64,000 nt of DNA from Bradyrhizobium roseum. GTDB taxonomy: Bacteria > Pseudomonadota > Alphaproteobacteria > Rhizobiales > Xanthobacteraceae. The notes under the pieces were generated by a model that did not search any database, was not told where the DNA came from, and worked only from the letters and a program-made list of their open reading frames with translations. A program made the translations under genes and the position numbers. The stretch covers positions 4,588,001 to 4,652,000 of the forward strand of contig NZ_CP129212.1 in assembly GCF_030413175.1 (NCBI RefSeq), in the 5' to 3' direction. Positions 56,352 through 64,000 of the stretch are shown here, piece by piece (position 1 is the first letter of the stretch; every line of letters begins with the position of its first letter).

Positions 56352-57395
56352 CTAAGCCGGAACCGGAACATGGGATTCGAGCAGTCCTTCCGCCTTGAGA
56401 TCGGACCACAGACTCGCTGGAATTTTGCGCGACTGCGAGGCGATATTCCGGCGAACTTCCTGCTCCGACGCTGCCCCCAGCACGATGCTGGAGACAGCGG
56501 GATGGGCGAGCGGAAACTGCAGCGCCGCGTCGGCGAGCCTGGTTCCATGCGCGTTACATACCGATTCGATCCGTTCGACGCGGGCCATGATTGCCGGCGG
56601 CGCTACGGCATAATTGTAATGCGCCCCCGGCCGCGCGCCGGTGGCGAGAATGCCGGAATTGAACACACCTCCGAGCAGCACGCCCAGTCCCTTGCGCGCA
56701 GCGGTGGGCAGAAACCCCTGCAGCGCCGGCTGCTCCAGCAACGAATAGCGCCCTGCCAGCAGCATGACGTCGAAATCGCCGGCCTCAGCGAAGCGCTGAC
56801 ACATCTCGGCTTCGTTGACGCCGACGCCGATGGCTGAAATCACCTTCGCGCTGCGCAGCTGATCGAGCGCACGATAGGCTCCGTCCATCGCCTCCTTGAA
56901 ACGCTGCTCGATCGCGGCCGCGCCATGCGTCCAGACATCAACGTCATGAATGAGAAGGATATCGATGCGATCGATGCCCAGCCGCAGCAGTGACTGCTCG
57001 AACGAACGCATGGTGCCGTCATACGAGTAATCGATGATGGCCGCGTGCGGCAGGCCGCCGACATATCCCGATCGATCGCCCCGCCCTTTCGACGGATCCA
57101 TCCAGCGGCCCACTTTGGTAGATAACACGAAGCTGTCGCGCGGATGTCCGCGCAGCGCGGTGCCGCAGCGATGTTCAGCCAGGCCGTGCCCATAAAGCGG
57201 GGCCGCATCGAACAGGGTAATTCCGGATTCGATTGCCGCCGTTACCGCGCCGATGGCCACGCTCTCATCGAGACGCGCATAGAGGTCACCGATCGGCGCC
57301 GCGCCGAACCCGATCGCGCTGACCTTCAGCCCGGTGCGGCCGAGCGGTCGTGTCGGCAAGCGGTTGCCGTCAGCGGTGACCGATATTGTCGTCAA
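56352..57395 (-). CDS. Aldo/keto reductase, D-threo-aldose (L-fucose) dehydrogenase-like
   Basis: 347 residues. Catalytic tetrad visible: Asp in LFDAAPLYGHG, Tyr in the same motif, Lys in LSTKVGRWMD, His in LLIHDVDVW. The insert after STKVGR and the segment GVGVNEAEMCQRFAE fit the galactose/fucose dehydrogenase branch of AKRs. It would oxidise L-fucose or a similar aldose to the lactone with NAD(P). Stop is 2 bp before the lactonase ATG; start overlaps the amidase stop by 4 bp. Confidence 0.9.
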   Translation of the reverse strand: MTTISVTADGNRLPTRPLGRTGLKVSAIGFGAAPIGDLYARLDESVAIGAVTAAIESGITLFDAAPLYGHGLAEHRCGTALRGHPRDSFVLSTKVGRWMDPSKGRGDRSGYVGGLPHAAIIDYSYDGTMRSFEQSLLRLGIDRIDILLIHDVDVWTHGAAAIEQRFKEAMDGAYRALDQLRSAKVISAIGVGVNEAEMCQRFAEAGDFDVMLLAGRYSLLEQPALQGFLPTAARKGLGVLLGGVFNSGILATGARPGAHYNYAVAPPAIMARVERIESVCNAHGTRLADAALQFPLAHPAVSSIVLGAASEQEVRRNIASQSRKIPASLWSDLKAEGLLESHVPVPA

Positions 57396-58834
57396 AGCAC
57401 CATCGCCCTTTGACGTGCCTGCGCCTGGGATCGCGGATCGATCGGCAAACGGGGCAGAGCCATTTCACGTTCGATCCAGGCGGCGAGATGAAAGAGATCG
57501 GCCTCGCGACGCGGATGGGCGAGAATCTGGATGCCGATCGGGAGGCCATCTTTTGAGAAGCCTACCGGAATTGAAATCGCCGGGCAGCCGGTCAAAGACC
57601 AGATCGCCGTGATCGAGATCCAGTCGAGATAGGTCGAAAGCTTGTGGCCGTCCAATTCGGTCAGGAACAGGGTCTCGACCGGGAACGGCATCGCCTGTGT
57701 AGCGGGACAAATCATGAAACGGTGCGTGTCGAGAAAGTCGATGGTGCGGCGGAACAGCTCGGCCCGATATCGTTCCGCAGCGGCCAATGCGGCGCCGGGT
57801 TGATGCCGGCCGCGCTCGATATCTTCCATCACCGGCTCGGGAAACTGGCCGCGGTGTTCCGCCATGTACGGGTCCCATGCGGCGAGGAAGCTCGACCCGC
57901 GCAACGCCCGAAAGGCGTCCATGGCGCCGGCGACATCGGGTGAATCCGTCGCGACCGTGATGCCGGCGCGTTCGAACAGACGCCTCAGCTCAGCCATGGC
58001 GACGCGGATATCGTCGCTAACAGGCAGTTCGCCGAGATCGACCGACATGGCGAGCCGGTCGGGCTTGTGCGGCGATTCCGCCGCATCGAGAAACGGCGGC
58101 TCGGAGCTTGGCGAGGTCAGCGGATCGCCCGGATCGAAGCCGACCATGGCATCGAACATGAAGGCGAGGTCAGCGACATCGCGGGCCATCGGGCCTTCCA
58201 CCGCCATGGTATCGAACGGATTGGCGAGTCGCTTGCGCGGCACCCGGCCCGGCGTCGGACGCAGCCCGGTCACATTGCAGAACGCCGCCGGAATCCGCAG
58301 GCTGCCGCCGAGATCATTGCCGTGCGCGAGCCACGCCTCGCCGGTGGCTAGCGCTACCGCCGCACCGCCCGACGATCCGCCGCAGGTGAGACGGATATCG
58401 TAGGGATTCCGTGTCGTACCGTGCACAGCGTTGGTCGTCTGGGCGCCGCCGAGTTCGGACAGATTGGACTTGCCGAGCACGATCGCGCCGTTGGATTCCA
58501 GCTTTGCGACGGTGCGGTCCGAAACCTCGGCGATCCGCGTCCTGAAAATCGGTGTCCCGCTGGTGGTCCGGACGCCGCCGACGTCGTTGTTGTCCTTGAC
58601 GACGATCGGCAATCCACCCAGCAGGGTTTTTTGCCCGGCCCGGCGCGCGCTGTCTGCGCTCTGCGCCTGCGCGCGGGCCTGCTCCAGGCACAGCGTCGGC
58701 AGCGCATTGACCGCAGGTTCGATGATGGCGATCCGCCGGGCTGCGGCATCGACAAGCTCAACCGACGTCAGCTCGCCGCCGGCAAGCAGCCGGTGCGCGG
58801 CCAGCGCGCCGAGCTTGATAAGATCTTCAGACAT
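57392..58834 (-). CDS. Amidase signature family enzyme
   Basis: 480 residues from ATG 58834. Ser-cisSer-Lys triad: Lys in LPIVVKDNNDVGG, cis-Ser and Ser in TCGGSSGGAAVALATGEA and GNDLGGSLRIPAAF. C-terminal half TGCPAISIPVGFSKDGLPIGIQ. No signal peptide, so cytoplasmic. Specificity is unreadable; in this operon it probably cleaves an amide on the imported substrate. Start overlaps the LacI stop by 8 bp. Confidence 0.92.
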   Translation of the reverse strand: MSEDLIKLGALAAHRLLAGGELTSVELVDAAARRIAIIEPAVNALPTLCLEQARAQAQSADSARRAGQKTLLGGLPIVVKDNNDVGGVRTTSGTPIFRTRIAEVSDRTVAKLESNGAIVLGKSNLSELGGAQTTNAVHGTTRNPYDIRLTCGGSSGGAAVALATGEAWLAHGNDLGGSLRIPAAFCNVTGLRPTPGRVPRKRLANPFDTMAVEGPMARDVADLAFMFDAMVGFDPGDPLTSPSSEPPFLDAAESPHKPDRLAMSVDLGELPVSDDIRVAMAELRRLFERAGITVATDSPDVAGAMDAFRALRGSSFLAAWDPYMAEHRGQFPEPVMEDIERGRHQPGAALAAAERYRAELFRRTIDFLDTHRFMICPATQAMPFPVETLFLTELDGHKLSTYLDWISITAIWSLTGCPAISIPVGFSKDGLPIGIQILAHPRREADLFHLAAWIEREMALPRLPIDPRSQAQARQRAMVL

Positions 58835-59864
58835 CGGCGGCCTCGGCATTGGGCGCTGACGCGGGAGCGGCGCAGGAGTTTCGAACCATCAACCGCGGCT
58901 CCATCACGGTGGTGGTTCCCGAGCCGAGACGGGTGCCGGCAATGCGCTGGGCCAGCAGATCGAGCGCGGTCTCGCCCATGGCACGAACCGGTTGCGCGAC
59001 CATGGTCAGACGCGGGGCAACGGCCTCCGCCCAGGAAAGATCGTCGATGCCGATGATCGAAATATCGTCGGGACAATTGAGGCCGAGTTCGGCAGTAGCG
59101 CGCAGCACGCCGATCGTCATCAGATTGTTGGTCGTGAAGATCGCGGTCGGCCTTTCGTCGCTGCGCAGCAGCTGAAGCGCGGCTTCATAGGCGGACTGCT
59201 CGCGAAAGCCCGCGTCCTTCACCAAAGCGGGGTCGAGCGCAAGGCCGGCCGCAAGCAGCGCTTCGCGATAGCCCTGCAGGCGATCAGCTGCGGTGCGGAC
59301 CGTCTTCGGGCCATTGATCAGTGCGATACGCCGATGGCCGCAGCCGATCGCGTAAGACGTCGCCTCATAGGCGGCGCGGTGATTGTTGAGCACCACGGCA
59401 TCATAGCCGAGCCCTTCCATGGCGCGGTCGACCAGCACGACCGGCATTTCGAGCGCGGCGAGCAAGGCCGCACGGTTCATTGAAGCGGTACCCGTCGGCG
59501 CCAGGATAAGGCCGTCGATGCGCTGCGAACGCAGCATCCGCAAATGGGTCTCCTCGCGTTCGGTGATCTCGTTCGAATTGCACAGGATGACCGAGAAGCC
59601 GCGCGCCGCGGCGGCAAGCTCGATGGCCTCGAACAGCTCAGCGAAAAACGGATTGGTAATGTCCGCAACGATCAGGCCAAGGAGCCCGCTGGAACGCTTG
59701 CGCAGGCTCCGCGCGGCAGCATCGGGGGCATAGCCGAGCTTGTCGACCGCAGCGCGTACCCGCGCCAGGAGCTCGGGACTGACCTTGGCCGGATTGTTGA
59801 GGACGTTGGAGACGGTGGCCACTGACACGCTTGCGAGATGAGCCACGTCGCGGATGGTCGCCAT
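58827..59864 (-). CDS. LacI family transcriptional regulator
   Basis: 345 residues from ATG 59864 (ATG 59903 is in frame but places an operator-like sequence inside the gene). HTH ATIRDVAHLASVSVATVSNVL, hinge ARSLRKRSSGLLGLIVADIT, then a periplasmic-binding-protein-like sugar-sensing domain (DGLILAPTG, VVLVDRAMEG, PTAIFTTNNLMTIGVL, ISIIGIDDLSWAEAV). Probably a local repressor of both arms of the divergon. Confidence 0.93.
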   Translation of the reverse strand: MATIRDVAHLASVSVATVSNVLNNPAKVSPELLARVRAAVDKLGYAPDAAARSLRKRSSGLLGLIVADITNPFFAELFEAIELAAAARGFSVILCNSNEITEREETHLRMLRSQRIDGLILAPTGTASMNRAALLAALEMPVVLVDRAMEGLGYDAVVLNNHRAAYEATSYAIGCGHRRIALINGPKTVRTAADRLQGYREALLAAGLALDPALVKDAGFREQSAYEAALQLLRSDERPTAIFTTNNLMTIGVLRATAELGLNCPDDISIIGIDDLSWAEAVAPRLTMVAQPVRAMGETALDLLAQRIAGTRLGSGTTTVMEPRLMVRNSCAAPASAPNAEAADV

Positions 59865-59874
59865 CAGCGCCTCG

Positions 59875-59888
59875 TTGAAACGATACAA
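59875..59888. promoter_or_regulatory. Candidate LacI operator 1
   Basis: TTGAAACGATACAA, a near-palindrome centred on CG as in LacI-family operators (half-sites TTGAAAC and TTGTATC agree at 5 of 7). It lies 11 bases before the lacI-family ATG at 59864. An identical copy lies exactly 100 bp to the right. Confidence 0.7.
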
Positions 59889-59974
59889 TTCAGGAGATGA
59901 CATTTCTTCATCGCGGCCAAATTGGCAAGCTAAATATAGAGTTGATGGCCGTATAAATCTATGAAACAGTCAAA

Positions 59975-59988
59975 TTGAAACGATACAA
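59975..59988. promoter_or_regulatory. Candidate LacI operator 2
   Basis: Second perfect copy of TTGAAACGATACAA, 72 bp before the first ABC permease ATG. A partial copy (ATGAAACAG, 59961-59969) lies just upstream. The pair flanks the divergent promoters, well placed to repress both directions. Confidence 0.7.
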
Positions 59989-60059
59989 TAATTATCGATT
60001 TGGCGGGAGGGAGCGTTGGCTCACAGCAGCAGCGCGGGTGCGACAAGGGTGGTCCGGCC

Positions 60060-61001
60060 ATGATGGGATACGCGCTTCGCCGTGTGCTTTCGACCGTGCC
60101 GGTCTTCATCTTTGTGGCGCTGTTCGTGTTCTTCCTGCTGCGCATCACGCCCGGCGATCCCGCCATCATGATTGCCGGCGACCAGGCGACCTCGGCGCAG
60201 ATCGAAACCGTTCGCGAGCAACTCGGGCTAAACCGCCCTCTGGTCGATCAGTTGCTTGCATGGGCAGGCCAGTTGCTGCGCGGTGATCTCGGACGCTCGG
60301 TGTTTTCCGATATCCCGGTCAGCCGCCTGATCGGGCAGCGCCTGGAACCGACAGCGATGCTGGCGCTGGTGGCGATCGTGTTTGCGATCGCGATTGCGCT
60401 GCCGCTCGGCATGCTGGCTGCGGTGCGAGCCGGCGGCCTTGCCGATCGCGTCGTGATGGCCTTGGCGGTGCTCGGCTTTTCCTCGCCGGTGTTCGTGATC
60501 GCATTTCTGCTGGTCTACGTGTTCGCACTCACCCTCGGCTGGTTTCCGACCCAGGGCTACGTGCCGCTGTCGCAAGGCGCCCTTGCCTGCCTGCACAGCC
60601 TGATCCTGCCGGGCGCCGCGCTGGCGCTGCTGTATGCCTCGCTGCTGGCGCGCGTGACGCGCGCCAGCCTGCTCGAAGTGCTGTCGGAAGATTACATTCG
60701 TACCGCGAACGCCAAGGGGTTGATGCCCGCGCGCATCAACATCCGCCACGCGCTCAGCAATGCCGCGGTCCCGATCGTCACGGTGATCGGTATCGGGATG
60801 GCGGCGCTGCTCGGCGGCGTGGTCGTCACCGAAACCGTGTTCAATATTCCAGGACTTGGACGGCTCGCCACCGACGCCATTCAGCGCCGCGACTATCCGG
60901 TGGTGCAGGGCCTGATCCTGGTGTTCTCCTCGGTGTATGTGGTGATCAACCTCCTGGTCGACCTCAGCTACGTGCTGTTCGATCCGCGGGTCCGGTACTG
61001 A
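60060..61001 (+). CDS. ABC transporter permease, DppB type
   Basis: 313 residues from ATG 60060 (ATG 60063 follows). N-terminus YALRRVLSTVPVFIFVALFVF and ITPGDPAIMIAGDQATSAQI are typical of DppB. Cytoplasmic loop with SEDYIRTANAKGLMPARINI and ALLGGVVVTETVFNIPGLGR. Stop shares a base with the next gene. The family serves peptides, nickel, opines and oligosaccharides in rhizobia. Confidence 0.95.
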   Translation: MMGYALRRVLSTVPVFIFVALFVFFLLRITPGDPAIMIAGDQATSAQIETVREQLGLNRPLVDQLLAWAGQLLRGDLGRSVFSDIPVSRLIGQRLEPTAMLALVAIVFAIAIALPLGMLAAVRAGGLADRVVMALAVLGFSSPVFVIAFLLVYVFALTLGWFPTQGYVPLSQGALACLHSLILPGAALALLYASLLARVTRASLLEVLSEDYIRTANAKGLMPARINIRHALSNAAVPIVTVIGIGMAALLGGVVVTETVFNIPGLGRLATDAIQRRDYPVVQGLILVFSSVYVVINLLVDLSYVLFDPRVRY

Positions 61002-61894
61002 TGTCGATGGCAGACACCGTGATCGATACCGCCGCCGCGGCGAGCCATCGCCGCCATGCCGTTCGCAGGATCGCGTCGCTCCTTGCGAAACACCCGGCGA
61101 TCCTGATCGGGGGCGCCGTGCTGCTGCTGTTCATCGTCATCGCGCTGCTGGCGCCGCTGGTGCTGCCGGACCCGCTACGGCTCAATCCACTGCAGCGTCT
61201 GCGCACGCCGAGCCTGCAGGACCCCTTCGGCACCGATCAATTCGGGCGCTCGACGCTGTCGCGGACGCTGAACGGCACGCGGATCTCGCTGACCGTCGGC
61301 ATTCTCGTGGCAATAGCGACGACTGTCGTCGGTCTTCTGTTCGGTCTGCTGGCAGGCTTTTTGCGGCGGGCCGACAACGTCATCATGCGGTTGATGGACG
61401 GTATCATGGCGATCCCCGGCATTCTGCTGGCGATCGCCCTGATGTCGCTGTTCGGCTCCAGCGTCCAGAATGTGGTGGTGGCGATCAGCATCGCCGAAAT
61501 CCCGCGTATGGCCCGCGTGGTACGCAGCTCGGTGCTGGTGATCCGCGAGCAGCCCTATGTGGAAGCCGCCGTCACCAACGGGACCAAGCTGTCCCGTCTG
61601 CTGTGGCGGCACGTGCTGCCCAATATCGCCGCGCCGGTCATCGTGCAGGCGACCTATGTCTTCGCCTCCGCCATGATCGTGGAATCGGTGCTGTCGTTTC
61701 TCGGCGCCGGCACGCCGCCGACGATTCCGAGCTGGGGCAACATGCTGGCTGAGGGCCGTCAATATCTGCAGCGCGGGCCGTGGATGATTGCATTCCCGGG
61801 CGCCTGCCTCGCGCTGCTGGTGCTCACCGTCAATGTCCTCGGCGACGCCTTGCGCGACGCGCTCGACCCGCGTCTTTCGCGGTCACGGCGCTAG
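61001..61894 (+). CDS. ABC transporter permease, DppC type
   Basis: 297 residues. N-terminal extension with a first helix (ILIGGAVLLLFIVIALLAPL), FGTDQFGRSTLSRTLNGTRI, and the loop REQPYVEAAVTNGTKLSRLL. Overlaps the DppB-type stop by one base (TGATG) and is followed after 3 bp by the ATPase gene. Confidence 0.95.
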   Translation: MSMADTVIDTAAAASHRRHAVRRIASLLAKHPAILIGGAVLLLFIVIALLAPLVLPDPLRLNPLQRLRTPSLQDPFGTDQFGRSTLSRTLNGTRISLTVGILVAIATTVVGLLFGLLAGFLRRADNVIMRLMDGIMAIPGILLAIALMSLFGSSVQNVVVAISIAEIPRMARVVRSSVLVIREQPYVEAAVTNGTKLSRLLWRHVLPNIAAPVIVQATYVFASAMIVESVLSFLGAGTPPTIPSWGNMLAEGRQYLQRGPWMIAFPGACLALLVLTVNVLGDALRDALDPRLSRSRR

Positions 61895-61897
61895 GGG

Positions 61898-62904
<1,007 letters not shown>

Positions 62905-62908
<4 letters not shown>

Positions 62909-63894
62909 CCGCTGTGCTCGAAGTCGATCGGCTCACCAAGCACTTTGCGTTTCGCCGTGGCCTGTTCGGCGGCGAAGGAGCGGTGCGTGCCGTCGATGGC
63001 GTGACGTTTTCGCTGGCGCGAGGCGAAACGCTGGCGCTGGTCGGCGAATCCGGCTGCGGCAAGTCCACCGTGGCCCGGCTGGTGCTTCGGCTGGCTGATC
63101 CGACGTCAGGCACCATCCGCCTGAACGGTGAAGATGTCACGCACATGGCAGGTGAAAGCCTGCGGCAGGCTCGCCGCCATGTGCAACTGGTGTTTCAGGA
63201 CCCGTCCGCTTCGCTCAACCCGCGCATGACGGCGCGCCAGATCGTCGCCGAGCCCCTGATCAATTACGGCGCGGTCGACGACGCTGCGTTCGGCCGCCGG
63301 ATCGAAGCGCTATTCGACTCCGTTGGGCTGGCGCGACATCAGTGGGACCGCTTTCCGCATGAATTCTCAGGCGGCCAGCGACAGCGCCTCGGCATCGCGC
63401 GCGCATTGGCGCTCAATCCTGCGGTGCTGGTAGCGGATGAGCCGGTCGCGGCACTCGACGTTTCGATCCAGGCGCAAATCCTCAATCTGCTCGCCGATCT
63501 CAAGCGTGACCTCGGGCTGGCCTACCTGTTCATCAGCCACGACCTGAGTGTCGTGGAATTCATCAGCACGACGGTCGCGGTCATGTATCTCGGCACCATC
63601 GTCGAAATCGCCTCCCGCGATGCGTTCTTCAAAAATCCGCGGCATCCCTATGCGCGCGCCCTGCTCGACTCCGTTCCGGTCACCCATCCGAGCCGGCGCG
63701 GCCGGCGTGCGTTGTTGCAGGGAGAGATTCCAAGCGCCAGCGCGCTGCCGTCCGGGTGCCGGTTTCGAACGCGGTGCCCGATGGCGACGGCGATCTGTGC
63801 CGAACGGCCGCCGCCGCTGGAGGAGAAAGCCAGCGGTCATCAGGTGGCCTGCCACCATGTCGACCAACAGACGTCCGCAGCAGCCTATCAATGA
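62905..63894 (+). CDS. ABC transporter ATP-binding protein, DppF type
   Basis: 329 residues from ATG 62905; the open frame back to 62791 is within the previous gene. Walker A GESGCGKSTVA, VFQDPSASLNPRMT, FSGGQRQRLGIARALA, LVADEPVAALDVS, ISHDLSVVEFIS and the C-terminal Cys motif GCRFRTRCPMATAIC. Works with DppD-type protein as a heterodimer. Confidence 0.95.
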
Positions 63895-63927
63895 AAACGA
63901 CAAAATCGTGTGAGGGGAGAAACCAAT

Positions 63928-64000
63928 ATGAACAGAACTCTGGGAGTCATCATCGCAGCGGCACTGGCCGTCACGGCCGTGCCGGCCTCGGCACAAACCA
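63928..64000 (+). CDS. ABC transporter substrate-binding protein, N-terminus only
   Basis: Only 24 codons are in the window: MNRTLGVIIAAALAVTAVPA and SAQT, a Sec signal peptide. Ribosome site GAGGGGAGA lies before the ATG. Position after permease-permease-ATPase-ATPase genes points to an SBP_bac_5-type solute binder; its sequence would give the best hint of the transported substrate. Confidence 0.75.
   Translation, partial: MNRTLGVIIAAALAVTAVPASAQT

Overview
The window looks like chromosomal DNA of a GC-rich alphaproteobacterium, most probably Bradyrhizobium or a close Nitrobacteraceae relative. The grounds are codon usage, family-level resemblance of the housekeeping proteins (class II DAHP synthase, CimA, DUF2865, DUF1289 and DUF2059 proteins, TakP-type TRAP proteins) and the intergenic palindromic repeats typical of that group. 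This is inferred from reading the sequence; no database search was run. No rRNA, tRNA or CRISPR array was seen.

Layout. 1-7 kb: an ABC exporter cut by the left edge, a LOG-family phosphoribohydrolase, a VOC protein, and a tightly overlapping leftward unit cysS - 37-aa membrane peptide - GNAT - cimA. 7-16 kb: exported proteins of unknown role, a zinc alcohol/formaldehyde dehydrogenase, a YqcI/YcgG (GntA-like) plus DUF1989 pair, then nadE, dgkA and aroG. 16-22.5 kb: an alpha/beta hydrolase, a Crp/Fnr regulator, and an M20 peptidase plus NrtA/SsuA-type ABC transporter ending in a decayed allophanate-hydrolase-like amidase. 22.5-31 kb: mostly core metabolism (ketopantoate reductase-like, 3-hydroxybutyryl-CoA dehydrogenase, gor, rpiA, gph, moaA) with one SDR pseudogene. 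31-37.4 kb: two consecutive TRAP membrane pairs (QM, QM) with duplicated leaders, converging on one TakP-like binding protein. 37.5-44.1 kb: apbC/mrp, VOC, a beta-hydroxyacid dehydrogenase, a sensor histidine kinase, DUF1289, an aspartic protease and dusA.

44.1-48.1 kb is a decayed integrative element in the 5' end of dusA. It has a broken tyrosine integrase beside dusA, serine-recombinase and IS21 remnants, an intact fatty-acid desaturase and a small exported protein. At its far end is a second, displaced copy of the dusA 5' end sharing a 13-bp core (TCCAATCCATCAT) with the functional dusA. From there to about 55 kb is accessory DNA: three uncharacterised genes, an XRE-like protein lacking its HTH, a LysR gene with a one-base frameshift, an intact class III aminotransferase, and a hyuA-hyuB deletion remnant.

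55-64 kb is a LacI-controlled divergon. Leftward: LacI, amidase, aldo/keto reductase, amidohydrolase-type lactonase and FucU/RbsD mutarotase, nearly all overlapping. Rightward: a complete peptide/opine/oligosaccharide-type ABC transporter whose binding protein is cut by the right edge. Two identical 14-bp near-palindromes exactly 100 bp apart in the divergent region are candidate LacI operators. The gene set suggests uptake of an amide-containing or fucose-like sugar conjugate, amide cleavage, then oxidation of the sugar to its lactone and acid.
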